A stretch of DNA of 64,000 bases from Pelomyxa schiedti (Eukaryota > Evosea > Pelobiontida > Pelomyxidae). The notes under the pieces were generated by a model that worked only from the letters and a program-made list of their open reading frames with translations, searched no databases and was not told the origin of the DNA. The stretch spans positions 1-64,000 of the forward strand of contig JAHLWZ010000496.1 in the NCBI GenBank assembly GCA_020536535.1, given 5' to 3'. The position numbers and the translations under genes were made by a program. Positions 1-13,116 of the stretch are shown piece by piece (the stretch's first letter is position 1; each line of letters starts with the position of its first letter).

Positions 1-1003
1 GGTACTGAACTTGGTGGTGTCACTGAATTGCATGGTACAAACATGGGAACAAACCACAAAGGTATCCCATAAACCCACCTCACACTCAACAATACGACAC
101 AACATAAGAAAAGAGGCAAAGTATTTTGGATGAATGAATACATTTCGGTGTAGGTTTTTGTATATTTGTATAGAAATGAGGTGAACTCAGTGTGTGTTGA
201 TAAAGGATGTGTGATTCTGCAAACACACAGGCAAACTGTGCGCAAGGCACACTCGCAAGACTCAAGACTGGAGACCCAGAGGCTGAGTCATCACTTACCA
301 AGTTTGGAAATCAAGTTCACAGAAAGATCATCGAGATACCCAAGACCTTTCCTTTGACTTTGGAATCCTTTATAAACACACACCGAGTCACCTCATTTCT
401 ATACAAAAATACAAATATACAAAAACCTCAACACACACCCAAGTGTATCCATCCATTCCAAGATGAATAAAATACTTTGTGCCTCTTTGTTCTCTTTTGG
501 TGCAGTTTCCCACCGAAGGAAACAAGGATTCCAAAGTCAAAGGAAAGGTCTTGGTCTCCATGAAACTTGATTTCCAAACTTGGAAAGTGATGATCTTGAG
601 TCTTGCAAGTGTGCCTTGTGCACAGTTTGGTTGTGTGTTTGCATAATCACAGAAAACATTAAAAGCACCAACAGATTACCCTTGTGAACTTGATTTCCGA
701 ACTTGGTAAGTGATGACTCAGCCTCTGAGTCTCCAGTCTTGAGTCTTGCGAGTGTGCCTTGCGCACAGTTTGCCTGTGTGTTCGCAGAATCACACATCCT
801 TTATCAACACACACTGAGTTCACCTCATTTCTATACAAATATACAAAAACCTACACCCAAATGTATTCATTCATCCAAAATACTTTGCCTCTTTTCTTAT
901 GTTGTGTTGTATTGTTGAGTGTGAGGTGGGTTTATGGGATACCTTTGTGGTTTGTTCCCATGTTTGTACCGTGCAATTCAGTGACACCACCAAGTTCAGT
1001 ACC
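1..1003. repeat. Nested inverted repeat, about 1 kb palindrome
   Basis: Bases 1-320 are the near-perfect reverse complement of about 685-1003. Inside them, 340-368 is the reverse complement of 527-555. The middle also holds diverged direct copies of the arms: about 380-480 resembles 808-900, and about 562-650 resembles 686-790. The whole block could fold into one long hairpin. Short reading frames here are mirror copies of each other and look non-coding. The left arm starts at base 1, so the repeat may continue outside the window. It could be a MITE-like element or a locally duplicated and inverted segment. No transposase is visible. Confidence 0.9.
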
Positions 1004-2233
1004 GAACGGTACAGATGGGGCCGAGAATGTGGTTCCCTCTGGGAGGCAGCAACGGTCTCCATGTAACACCATTTTCTTCCCCACAAATCGAAGACTGTCG
1101 TAGGTAATGGGTCCAGAAAACTAACTGTCACAAACAACACCTTTGGGCCACAGAGTAAAAATAAAAAAGTTGGAGGAGTGATCACAAACCTCAATAAAAT
1201 CCAAGAGGAGATTAAAAAAAAAAAAACGAAACGGCACGAGGTGTGACTAAGACGAAGGAATGATGCCGGAACGGCCATGTTTGGATCTTGTTTGATCTGT
1301 GGTGTGTAAGTTTGCACTGTCACACACAGCATCAGCATCGGCATCTTTGGAGGACACCAGATCTACTGTCATACACTCGAGAGTATGGACCCAGACAAGG
1401 TTGCGCCCACCGAACTTGTTTCGGTGGCTGAGGATGCCGATGCCGACGCCGTGTGTGACATTGCCAAGACCGCATAACACGCGTGGTGCATGCCTCCCCT
1501 ATTTTGTCTTTGTAACTTATTGTTGTATGTGCCTAAGTTCGTTCTGGCATTACTTGGATCCAGAAATGGTGTTCGAGAAATAATACAAGATATCCACGGC
1601 CAGGTTGGCATCGTTGGTCTTGAGGTTTGTTAATTTGTGTATTAACACACCTCGTTTAGTTAACATCAATCATTAGCAAACTGAAATGATTGAATAATGT
1701 CTCTTAGTTCGAACAACATGAACTGTAACATCTCCTTGTGTGTGGTGGGATGATAATATGCTGCACTACAGTTACAACACGAAAAAAAGTTGCAATTGTG
1801 TGTCACAATGAAATAGCAAGGGCTATTTGATAAAGCCCACAAGTGCTTCAAAAAGTTAAAGCAAAACTTCAACAAAGCGTTGCTATCCCCTTCAGAATTG
1901 GCTTAAAGTCTATCTCCACAGTTTTGATTTTAAGACCCATATGCGGAATTATTCACAAAAACTGCACCCAGAACTTGGTTCCTGTGAACCTTATTAAAAA
2001 TTTGTGGTGTGCACGATGTCGTTGTGCTGGTGTGGCCAAACTTGGGTATGTTCCCCCATGCGTTCAAGTAATAATTAAGTACTAGTAGTAGTCGTTGAAC
2101 GTGCACTACGAACTGTACAGAAAAAAACATCAACTGAAAAAACTGACGGCAAGGAAGGAAGAGGTTTTTTTTTTTCTCCCCTCCTTTCTCACTCTCCCGT
2201 TAGTTGCAGACGGTTTTTGACCTTTATTCTTAG
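1004..2233. other. Intergenic stretch with a stem-loop, no gene recognised
   Basis: No convincing gene is seen. A 29-base inverted repeat lies at about 1317-1345 and 1432-1460, and a perfect 8-bp hairpin (CCACCGAA/TTCGGTGG, 5-base loop) at about 1409-1429 sits in its loop. A 30-codon open frame from 1384 (ends near 1476) runs through the right arm. I do not call it a gene. T-rich tracts occur near 2166-2176, just before the next gene. Confidence 0.5.
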
Positions 2234-3679
2234 GTTGAACGTGGACATATATAGTGAGATCCTTCGATACGTTGCCCTTGGGTTACCGTTATCCCGTAGT
2301 TCCAGGGGGCATTTCAGGAGGCAACGTGTCATACCTTGGTGTTCATGATACTGCTGAATCGTCGTCACGAGGTGATCTTCGAACATTGGTACGTTCACAA
2401 AATATTAACCACAATCCCAGGTAATGCAGCATCTGCTCCACTGAGGAAGAAACTTCGAACCTTGACACATAAGTGCGACCGTGATAGCTTGTTTAACCCC
2501 CTTTAACTTTGGTTTTGCCAGCTTCCAGGCTCCTCCAAAGCATTGTCCCGACCTCCCTGCCCAATCTTACGCCGAGAAACAACAGAGTTCAGAGGAGGCA
2601 CCTTTGCCCACACAGGTGCCCTTGGGAGAACAGCTGAGAACCACTTCAACTACAACATCTGTGGTTCATAGGACTCGCCTACCATCAAGGGCTGCTCAGT
2701 GTAGTGGAGTGAATGACGACGACGACGGCGATGATGATAATGATGGTGGGGGTGAGGAGGGAGAAGAAGAAGGAGATTGCTCTCAACCAGAGCAGAGAGC
2801 AGTGGAAGGCTGCTTTGATAGTTGTGTAAGGGAGGGCAGAACCTCCGTAATAGTGCGCTGTCTTCTTAAAACGAACAAGTGCGCCATCTGTTACGATCAT
2901 AAGGTACTTACAGCCCCCTCTCGTTTTTGTTCACCTAACCAATGCCAAACTCCGCAGGGGAACGAAGCACTGGTGATAGTTCGCCCTGGAGTTACGCCAC
3001 CCACCGTTCCCCAGTTCTACCTGCTGGGTGGAGTACATAACACGGAGCTCATGTTGACCGGGGCTTACAACATTAACCCCGAATCCATAACCCCTGCCGT
3101 GACGGCAATCCAGGACAAGTACCTTGGCGCCCCGAGGATGGATCTCCGTTCCGAGGCGCAGTTGGAGGGAGACAGGATCGTTTTGGTTGATGCGGGAACC
3201 CAAGAAAGCGTTGGTATGTTCTTTGTACTTCGTTTTGAGCTTTCTCACGTTTGTGTCTCCAGACTTGATATTTGGTGTGGTTGAAAAAGTGAATGGCAAT
3301 ACTTACTCCAAAGTGTTACCAGAGGGCAAGGAGCAGCACAAACTGTTCATTAAGAAGGCGACTTTAGACCTGCTGCCTGACAAGTGCCTCACCAAGGGCA
3401 ACATCTATCTAGCCAAGGGGGTGGACATTGGGTGCCACGACCGCTACACCATTGACCAAGGTATCCTTCCCTCTCCTACTCAGGCTAAACACTCAGTCAT
3501 TCCAATAGAAGTGAAGTTTTTTGTATCTGAAAAAGCGTTTATCATGTTGGACCCCCCGTGCTCGACGCTGTGACGCGCCGCTCTTGCACAAGAAGATGTG
3601 TGTCCAGAGCATTTTCCCAAAGGACCACCTAAGGCGAGCTAAGAAGAGGGCACCAACCCACACTGTGGATACTTCCTAA
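2234..3679 (+). CDS. Hypothetical protein, acidic N-terminal linker, spliced
   Basis: I do not recognise the family. A coherent frame runs through exons separated by short GT-AG introns at about 2372-2420, 2473-2521, 2904-2957, 3214-3262 and 3461-3508. The protein has a polar N-terminal part, a run of Asp/Glu/Gly near 2715-2775, a cysteine-containing segment just before the 2904 intron, and a C-terminal half of mixed alpha/beta composition. The first exon (from about 2234, after a TTCTTAG acceptor-like site) and the last splice are not settled. A coding-looking frame ends at a TAA at 3677-3679, while the simplest splice would end at 3573. The gene is convergent with the DNA polymerase gene, whose stop is at 3860. 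The span is a best estimate. Confidence 0.55.
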
Positions 3680-3859
3680 CCTGACAACTCCTCGATTTGA
3701 ACACATCCATGGAGTCAAAACATAAAACTTCTCCCCAAAACTTTTTCTCTTTTCTTCACCATTTAATGGTGTGGTACTTAATACCAGCTTTGCTGGGTTT
3801 TTGTGTTTACAGTCTCAGTATCCTACCACAGAATCTCAAGGCATGGTGGGTTGGTTGCT

Positions 3860-5807
3860 TCAGAGTGACCGTTCACAGGGAGGCCGGTATTCCAGTCCCA
3901 GTGCCTAGTGGAGAGTTGGGGGGCATCGAAAGGGAATGCAACCTCAAAGACCTCCTGCTCTGAATTTATGGCTATCGGCTCGCCTTTTACACCTTGTTTC
4001 ATGAGTATCGTGTGTGGGAATATGCGGGATTTTTACCTGTGATGCCAATTGGAGAAAAGTCATACTCAGTGAGCATGAACTTCTTCTTTTGTGCCAGTAT
4101 ACTTTGTTGAAACTTTGAGTACAAACAATAAAGACAGGGGAAATAGAACCTCAATTGTCGATTGTGCTCACCACTGCCAGTGAAATGCAGAAGGGCGCAA
4201 TAACTTGTAACAAACAGTGAACATGCATGAGAAAGAAATGAGAAACTCTCACAAGCATTCTAGTGGGAAGAGCTTGATGTCAATTCTCCGATACGGGTAA
4301 TCATCACCTTTCTACTGAATGATTGGACTTTTCCACTGGCAATTCGGACATGGATACCAACCAATTTGCATACACCCATGAACTGCATGAAGCCGGAGGA
4401 AATAATGTCAGTAACAATGTTTGCGGCCACAAGTCTTTCTACGATGTTGGACATCAGCCCTCTGGAGTCTTTCCGCAAGCGACAGTCATCTGTGTATTGG
4501 GGGTGGGTAACAAGGATGTCAATATCCCCACTGTTAGGCAGCCCGCGCCTACTGTGTGAAGTTTAGTTCACTTAATTAATGAATGGCACACACTAGCTCC
4601 CAACAACTTCCATTTTGTACAGGGGATCGAGAGCATTTAATTCTCCTCGGATTTTTGACTTTTGAACAGAATAGTGTTGAAACAAAATTAAATTGGAGGA
4701 GTTAGAAAAAGGAAACCTCAAAAATGCTGATCTCTTCTCTGGGAACCCTTTTTTCTAAATCATAAAAATGCTTCAATCCTGATGAGAGTTAGATGTTTGG
4801 AGAGGGATAATTGCTCACCAATTTCTTGGTGCTTGTTAAGTTTAGGTAATAACCGCTGCAAGTCTTCCAGAGATCGCACATGCTCTTGGTCAACAAATCG
4901 TACAGCAGCTTTGGGACTTGTTTTTTTTTGCTCTAAGACACTTATTTGAGGTGGAAAAAAGGATACCCAAATCCAGGAACTCTGCACAATAAATTGATGG
5001 CCACTTGGCGTTCATCATTCCTAAATTTTTCAAGTTTGCACAGTTTATGAGTGTCCAAGATCTCCTGGATTTTCTTTTCTAAAGATCACCTATGAGAACT
5101 GTGATTTACAATAATGAGATATTCCCACCAATTTTTACTCCAATGCCGGACAAGTCTTTTCATTTCGTTAGAAAGAGTGTATGTAGCTAAACAGAATGAA
5201 TAAAACCTCGGGCTTCTGCACCCTGTAGAAATTAAATCAAAACGGCAGTCATATTTTTAAAATGTCTCATACAGAACGAACTGGTTGAGGGTGTACTTTC
5301 AACGCATTGACAGCCTTTTCCAAAGCCAATATAAACAAACAAATAGGGCTCTAATCATTAACCAGGAAGAAGAGACTTCAAACCTTCAAGTAGGCATGAT
5401 ATTTGTGGACTTGTCCGTTGTTTTTCTCGTTTGTCGCCACCTCTGCCAAGCAAGAGTCACCCATAAGTCTTAACACTTGCAAAACCACCACCACCCCCCC
5501 CCCGCCATCATCATGATCCACGCAAAAACAAACCTTCCAGGATGTCAGTGATGAGTTTGTTGTGGTTCACAGACTGAGCCGTGGGAACATCAGGAAAGGC
5601 GCCGACCTGCTTTCTCTTGGTGCCAGCCAACTTATGGGTCCCGCCAACCGCCGGACAACAACCGCCCCTGCCACCGTCACCAGATCCACTGCTACTCGAT
5701 GTGCTAGTAGTACTAGTAGTGGTGGTAGTAGTACTAGGTTTTGGTCTTGCACTAGACGTCGTTGAGGTGGTGCTCGTTGTAACCGCAGACCCGCGCATCA
5801 CTCCCAA
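3860..5807 (-). CDS. Family X DNA polymerase (pol beta/lambda-like)
   Basis: This is a gap-filling DNA polymerase of base-excision or end-joining repair, expected in the nucleus. The predicted protein starts at 5807 with a Ser/Thr-rich, disordered leader. It continues with the 8-kDa and fingers helix-hairpin-helix regions (LSGIGVKIGGNI near 5110, and a GFGP turn spliced near 4960). The palm motif GSYRRG is created by splicing out 4552-4593. It is followed by SGDIDILVTHP, carrying the two metal-binding aspartates (GDxD), and by YRRIDIK, carrying the third. The C-terminus ends GLEYRPPCERSL, close to the usual end of pol lambda. At least eight introns of about 40-60 bp are needed. No BRCT domain is visible, so the architecture is pol beta-like although the tail looks lambda-like. 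The gene is divergent from the sphingomyelinase-like gene, with about 490 bp between starts. Confidence 0.92.
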
Positions 5808-6297
5808 TCTTTGAAATTTTCCCTTTCTTTGCTGCAGACCCCAAGTTGGGGGGCTGTTCCCAGAGTCAACAAAAAAAGGGATCTACCTTCTGGGAGTAAG
5901 ATAAGAGTCTGTTTTGTGAGGAAGGCCATCGGTCCAGAAGTTCCGAGAGGTGTGTTCTAGGACTCCTTCCAATGGCCGTCCTCAGAATAGATAACAGGAG
6001 CTCTTCTCTGAGAAAAAAGCAAAGGACATTCTTTGGGCAACTCCTTATGGGATGCTCAGTCATGAGATAAGAAGACTGCAGATGCCACCTTTTCCTCTTC
6101 GTCGGTTTCCAGTTTGTTGTGGCTTTGTTGTGCGAGTGGAGCCACTGGAACCCTTCCCAGAATCTGATCTTGAATCCATCTGTACCTTCTGTGGTCCCCA
6201 TCAAGAAAACGAAACTTCCTGCCCCAAGAGCTGGGACAGCATTCCTCGAAAAAACCGATTCGTTGCCTGGACACCGCTTAGTTTTCTGCAGTTTGGG

Positions 6298-7827
6298 ATG
6301 CAGGCGCTTTTCCCGTTCTTGTGCATTCTTCTTGTGGGTGTTGCCCGGGCCGATTATTTCTTGCACTTCTCCGACACTCACTTGGACCTGGACTACGCAG
6401 AAGGTGTGAGGGACTGTAGGATCTTACAGTGTTTGTTTTTACCTCTGTAACATCACCCCACAGGATCTCCAGTGGAATGCCTCTCTTCTGATGTTGGATT
6501 ACCCTGTTGTCATTCTCACGACATTGGGAGTGGTAGTGCAGGTACTACTACTTTTTCGGCATGTTGTTTTGTCGTAACTTTCTTCCTAGGGCACTATGGT
6601 GAAGTCTCGTGTGATGCAAGTCACGCTCTTATGGGAGACATTTTAGAAGAAATGCACAAGCTTTACCCTGACCCTGATTTCATTGCGTTCACTGTGAGTA
6701 TTAGTAGTACAGACTTATTTAATCACTTCACTATGTAGGGTGATATTATGTGCCACTCTGATGTTACCTCAATCAATTCCAAAATAATTGATGCATGGAA
6801 CTCTTTGTATGATGCGTTGGAGGACACATTTCCTGGTGTTCCTGTGTATTCTTCCATGGGGAATCACGACACCTATCCAGTGGATATCCTGAGACCAAAC
6901 GGAGAAGAAAAAGTGGTTTCTGACATGGCCGACGTATGGAGCAGGACTCTCAGCGATACTGGGGCTCTTGAAACGGCCTCTGCTTATGGATATTACTCCA
7001 CTGTTCTTCCATCGAAGTATCTTTCTTTTTTCCCTTGCTGTTCTCTTAGTATTTAGCCCAAAGATCCGAATCATATCTATGAACTTGATGTACACACTGA
7101 AGGGAAATTTCGAAGTGGATGGCGATGACCCAGACCCCGCTGGCCAAAAGGCGTGGCTTTATGACACACTTGTTGACGTGGCTGCCAAGCAGGAGGTTAG
7201 AACCAAAACCGAAGTTCTGAATCTTACTTGAAACTCAAGATTCCTCTCCTCCTTCTGCACGGACCCCTCAGAAAGGATACCAAGTCAAACTACACAGAGT
7301 GGTTTACCGGTCTCCTAGATGAATTCACCACAACAGGTGCCGGAGCCGTTCCAGTTTATCAGCTAGGAGGGCACACACACTACGATGAACTTCAGTTCTA
7401 CCGGCCTTCTATCGGGGCCTCTTCACAATCATACATGCATCTCGTTCCCCAAACAGCTTTCCGGCAAGACTTATGGCCAAGTGTCAGTGTCTGGGTATAC
7501 GACAACATCGAATCCATGGAGCTCGGCGACATGCTGCTCTATCACGTCAATGTCACACGAGCCAACTCTGAGCTGCACATCACACCTGAACTATTCTACA
7601 GCACCCGAGATACCTGGGGGATTCCAGACCTCACACTCAAGTCCTGGGACACAGTGGTAGAGAGGCTCAGAGTGGACGAATCCACAGCTATCAAGTATCT
7701 CACTATAATGAACACTGACCCGTCCCTGGCCCCACAGTCTTGTGATTTGTCATGCAGGCACCAGCTCTATTGTGAGGTGGCGTATCCCACAACTGACCTA
7801 ATCGTGGAATGCCGCAAGTCCCTTTGA
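6298..7827 (+). CDS. Acid sphingomyelinase-like phosphodiesterase, secreted
   Basis: A calcineurin-like metallophosphoesterase of the ASM/SMPDL3 group, which hydrolyses phosphodiester or phospholipid-type substrates in the endolysosomal or extracellular space. It begins with a typical signal peptide (MQALFPFLCILLVGVARA). All dimetal motifs are visible: DTHLD (D-x-H), GDI (GD), GNHD, a later LLLLHGP histidine, and GGHTHYDE (GHxH). Introns at 6404-6463, 6542-6589, 6694-6738, 7017-7056 and 7196-7239 restore a single frame ending in TGA. Conserved cysteines lie near the C-terminus, as in the family. No saposin B domain is seen, so SMPDL3-like is more likely than true ASM. The next gene starts 155 bp downstream on the same strand. 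Confidence 0.93.
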
Positions 7828-7981
7828 GTAAAATCCACCCACTCAATCGACACTGTACTTGTTGGATCAAATCGTTTGTTAAGATTCTCAAAAAAAGATG
7901 GCTTATCTATTTTTTTTTCTAGTTACGGATCTGCCCACACAAAAAGGAAAAAAAAGTTGCCAGAGCGAGGCACTTCACGGG

Positions 7982-10900
7982 ATGGATACCGGAAGCAAAA
8001 CAACAGAGCAGATCCCACAGCTAGATTCACAACTACAGACTGCATCTTATGCACCGTCGTCGGGTTTCTCGTCGGCCCCAGACGCTGTATCGGAAACGAC
8101 GGCGGAATCTGCATCCGCGCCGTCGTTGGGTCCGTCGCCAAAGAGAATGAGGCCGAACACACCAATCCCGCGACCTCCGCAGCCTGTGGTTCTTGCTCCC
8201 ACTCTCGACGCAAACCAACAGCGGCAGCAGCAACAGACGCTGTTGCTGCAGTTGCAGAAACGACAGACGGAGGTCATAGCAAGCGCGAGCGCGGGCAGCG
8301 GCGTTGCGATAGGCTCTGAGGTTGGCACATTCACAACAAAGCTGCACGGACCTTCTCAGGAAAGAAACGGCGATTCAGGATCAGCTAGTCATGTGGCAAC
8401 CACTACGGCTACTACATGCACCACGTGCACGTCTACTACATCTACTAGCAGCACTGACACCAGTACCAGTGTCAGTACCAGTACAAGTGCTTGCGGCACG
8501 AAATTGGGGGCAGAAAGGAACTTGGGAAATGAAAACAGAAATAACACTAGTGGTGATGTGTGTGGTCCATTGCAGAGGAGTGCAACTGATTCTGGGGAAG
8601 AAAGAGAAGATTTGAGCAATATAGAGTCAGTTCTTTCTGATGATGACGGCTACCAGGTTGTGATGCGCTCTAAAGAAACGAAGGTGACAAAGGAGACCAC
8701 GAAAAGTAGGAAGCGGACTGCTCCCAGTCATAGCTCCCCAATAAAATTAAGGAACAATGCAGAAGAGACAATAGCTAGTACAAGTAAAATTTCAGTTTCG
8801 CTGGATAATGAAACTTTGTTAAATTGCTTTGGTCTGAATCAGGAGCCTTGTACCAGAGGTTTTTTACTTTTCCTTTTTTTCATAGTCTAAACATGTGGCA
8901 ATGTAGCCAGGCACATTCAAGCCTGTTCTTCCAATCCCTTCTGCATCCAATCTATAGTAGGCAAAAATGTTACAAAAACAGCAGACAAAGCATTTCAGAA
9001 ACGCATCGAAGAAGATGACCCCTCATCCAACCAACGCACTATACAGTACTCTGGACTAGAGGTGGGGCATTTTTCCTCTCCCAGTTTTCTAAGAACGAAA
9101 AAAGAATCTGGGTGCCACTTGTTACATGAATAGTTCACTTCAGGCACTGTATCATGTTTCGTCTTTTCGACAAGCTGTATACAAATGTTTTCAAGATGGA
9201 AACAGTGCTGAAAACACATCAACCAGTTCTTCCAAACTTCCTCCTGACCTGGCTACAATTGGTGTTGAATTGCAGAAGTTGTTCTGCAATATGCAAAAAT
9301 CACTCCAAAGCTCGCAGTCTACAAAAGACTTTGTCAATGCACTCCATTTATCACCTCAAGAACAGCAAGATCCAGACGAGTATGAATAATCAAGCCTTTT
9401 ATGTCTTTACTGATTAAGAAGCAGATTCCTGAAATTATTTATACCTTTTCTTGAAAAATGCTTCAAATCTAGTCATTCAACTGATCTACAAGACTTCGTC
9501 AACACAAACTTTGAAGTATTTTCAGCTAACTTGTTGTTCATCCACTAAAAGATGGCAACAGGGCACTGTTAGCATGATAACAAAGTGCAGAAAATGTGGA
9601 TGTGAATCTATTCGGAAAGATGCTTTTCTTGCTCTGGGTCTGAATGTGAAGGTTTACCTGCCACTTTCTCGTTAAACTTACTTATTTTTTTTTCTAAAAA
9701 GTGCGCCTTACTTTACTGTAGGGAATGAGTACACTTGATGAATGCATTACGAACTCCCTGAGTGAAGAAGTTTTGTCTGGAGATAATCAATATCCTGTTA
9801 CTGTGCCACTTTCCCTTTATTGTTCCTGTTGCTTTCTTTTACTTTTCGAAAGTACTCATGTGGAACATGTGACAGTTTGCAGGATGCAACTAGACGGGCT
9901 GTTCTAGAATCCCTGCCTTCTGTTTCTCTATACTTTTTTTTCGCAGTGTAATGTGACCTTTTTCCAGGTTTTTATTGTCCATCTCATGAGATTTGTTGCT
10001 GAAACAACTAGTTCCGCTGCTTACGTTAAAAAAAAACTGCGCCATCAAATAACATTCCCCTACAAAATGGATGTGTCGAAATACATTGCCCTACCTCAGG
10101 CACCACACAGACGTTCCCCGAAATCTTGTTCCTATAACCTTTTTGCCATAATCATCCACAAAGGCGCATCAGCACAATCGGGTTTGTGCCCACCTTTAGT
10201 TTTTATTCATTTTTCAACTGATGCCCACCAAGGCCATTACATTTGTCTCGTAAAGCCTGAAGGGTATTATTCCCCTGAGTTTGTATGAGTTGTAACTCTT
10301 TCCCCAAACAAATTCAGGAGTAATAGCTGGTTTGAATTCGATGATACCGACGTGACAGAGAATGAACAAATAACGTCTCTGAAAGCTGCTGGAGAGGATG
10401 GGATTTTCAAAGCAGAATCTGCAAGGTGACATTATACCCTCCCAACAGCAGAAAGAAGAAAACGGGCACTGATATCCCACCCCTTCTCCCTAGCAACTTG
10501 AAGTCCACTGGTGCTTATTTGCTTTTTTATACAAGAGCTGATATTCCTATTGTGGAGACGCCCACTCCCCCTACTCTGTAACCATCTTATTTTTTGTATC
10601 GTTTGACCTCCAACCACTTATCCAGGCTTGAACAACAAATTGAAAACGAAAATGTTGCATTTCGTGAGACACTTGTTCAATGGTCCACAGTTAAAGATAA
10701 TGCAATTCAGGAGAGGAAAAAACAACGCAGGTTATATGACAAGGTTGTTGCGGGGATTTCTGAAGTTGCACCTTTGAAAAATGTAGTGCACATTCTTCCC
10801 ACAAATCGCACTGCTTCTTTGTTTAACAGTTGCCCATCACCACCCCACAGCTTTCACGGGGACATTGGTTGAGCAGAGCGTGGATAGCGGACTACTTTTG

Positions 10901-13042
10901 TGGTGACAGCACTGATGCTAGACCAATTTCAAATAAAGATATTTTGTGTCCTCATGGAAAGGCTACACCAACGAAAGTCACAGATATGAGATACATTCCT
11001 GATGTGAGTGGAGACTTAGTTTATGTGCCTAAACTAACCACACAAAGGATGCCTGGGAGAAGATGAAAACATACTTTAAGGGAGGCCCAGATCTTAATGT
11101 ATCCAACTGGTGCAATGAGTGTGTCACTCAGTTTATAACGGGTATTCTTTCATCACCTGAAATCAAGTTGTGAAGTAATTCTTACAGATAAGAGTTCCAA
11201 GGAGCTGACCTTAGCCTTCCGGCAGGAACTTATTAATAAGGTGAAGTCTATAGGATCACAGACATTACCACCTGGGGAGTCTATGTGGATTTCAAAGGAA
11301 TGGTTAACAGGTCTTATCTTTTTAAAAGAGCTATGTTATCTTACAACAATACAAAGAGTTCCAAAAGAAAACTGTCGCGACAAGTGCATTGCTGGCGGAC
11401 ATCAACGCAGCAATAACCTGCCCTCATGGTCTTCTTACTCCAGTTCCAACCAAAAGGAAGCTCATACCTACTGATGTATCAGTTCAACTGTTTTGGATTC
11501 TTTTAATTCTGTAAAGCTCTGGGCTCAATTGTACTCCATCTTTCAGGGAGGGCAATCCTTCGCAGGCTCTGTAGTATTTAACATTAGGAAATTGTATTCA
11601 TATTGTTCCCCAGGCTGAATCTTGTCCTGACTGCTCAAGAGAGGCCCATGAAAAAGAGAATCAAAAAAAGACTCTGGCAAGTCAAAAAACCTCTGCAAAG
11701 AAGGAATTTTACAAGTTACTTGAGAACGACTTTAGCCCTGCAGAGGCAATCAATCAAAGTGCAACCTGTTTTCTGGTACCCCATTCCCTTTTAGCTCATT
11801 GGGTATCTCACATCAAGGTAGATTCCTCAAGTGTGGATAGGTTTGTGGAAGGAGTGGCTAGGAGATAAAGATATTGAAGTCTTGCCCCCCTTGACCACAC
11901 AGTGTGCTCCTTGTAATTTTTGACAATTTAGTTGAAATATTTAACAAGACACCTACTTTGTGAGCATGGAAATCTCTTATACTCACCCGCACATGAATTA
12001 AGCTTTGCTTCGGTTACTGCTGAGGCATGGCGCCGACTGACAAAGAAGTTGAAACCCTCAGTTCTCGACATACTCGCCAACCATTATCATCAGATATGCT
12101 GAAAACTGTACACGTCCAATAGAAGTAGAGGTTGGAACTGATTCTAAGTTGCGCTTCAATCCTCCTGTATGTGAGCCATGCCGAAGAAAGAGATTAGAGC
12201 GTGAAGAGGACAGGAGGTACTTTCCTGAAATTGTCTCAGTTCCCTTTTTGACTTCGCGTTTTGAGAATACATTTCACAGACACTATTTTTCGTGTGGTTT
12301 GCAAAGGGTACATCTAAATTTTTTTTGTCCCACACTCTAACGTTATCGACTAAAGGAGATTAAACTCCGCTGGGAAATCCAGAGGTAACTGCAATGGGAG
12401 GGAATAAAGTAGCAAGTAAGATTAACGAACTGTAGCAAGATCGACCAGAACCTCCTCAACCCAGTTGCCTATTAAAGTGTCTTATAACACAACACTGCAA
12501 GAGTTGAAACTCAAAATATTCCAAGTTAGACTCTACAAATAGAAACTTCTCACCACTGAATTTCAAATACAGGCAAATGAAGAGTATTTCCCTATGCGTC
12601 AGCAAATTAAAAGTGATTCTGGAGCTATACTAACAGGGGACAGCAACACTCTCTTAGATCTGAAAATCAGAGAAAGCACCAAACTCGAAGTATACTTTAC
12701 TGAAGAAGCGCCACAAGGTACCCATCCCAGCAAACCAGTTTTTTGTCACTCATTGCCTTGAAAGACCAAGTACCAGAGTCCGCTTCACATGAGGTTGGTT
12801 TCAAAGGTACCAAGCTTTTAGACACTGCCAGTAAACCACCAGCACTCCCGCCGCCATCACAACAAGAACCAAACCTACCACCCCCCTCTACTACAACCAC
12901 CACACAACCAACTCAGCCCACACCCACTGACACAGCCTCCGCGGAACCACCACCGTGGAACTGTCCCAAATGCACATACGCCAACCATGGTGCTCTACAT
13001 ACCTGTGAACTATGCAATACCGGAAGAGAAGACAACATCTAA
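7982..13042 (+). CDS. USP48-like ubiquitin-specific protease with RanBP2 finger
   Basis: A cysteine deubiquitinase. After about 300 residues of Ser/Thr/Ala-rich, probably disordered leader comes the USP catalytic domain. The Cys box (GATCYMNSSLQ) lies near 9110-9145, CxxC zinc knuckles near 9590 and 9850, and the His box (HQGHYICLVKPEG) near 10225. Two or more DUSP-like modules follow (for example a tryptophan-containing segment with ILCPHGK near 10900-10970, and TCPHGLLTPVP near 11420). The tail contains VGFKGTKLLD, a close match to the end of USP48 (EEGFKGTGLL). It then adds a proline-rich linker and a RanBP2-type zinc finger (WNCPKCTYANHG...CELC) ending at 13042. Many short introns are required and not all were resolved. 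The start is the first ATG after the preceding gene that opens the long frame. Confidence 0.88.
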
Positions 13043-13116
13043 TTCAACAGAGCAACCACATTCCAAAAAAAAAAAAGGGAAACAAAAAGAACCACTTGTT
13101 TATTTCCCCCGTATAT

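Noticed and set aside
5866..6381. 171-codon open frame on the minus strand between the polymerase and sphingomyelinase-like genes
   Set aside because: It overlaps the start and signal peptide exon of the well-supported plus-strand gene, has no family features and no splice partners.
9330..9430. A 15-base mini-intron in the USP48-like gene
   Set aside because: A donor at the same GTATGA with an acceptor about 45 bp downstream restores the USP frame and fits the normal intron size.
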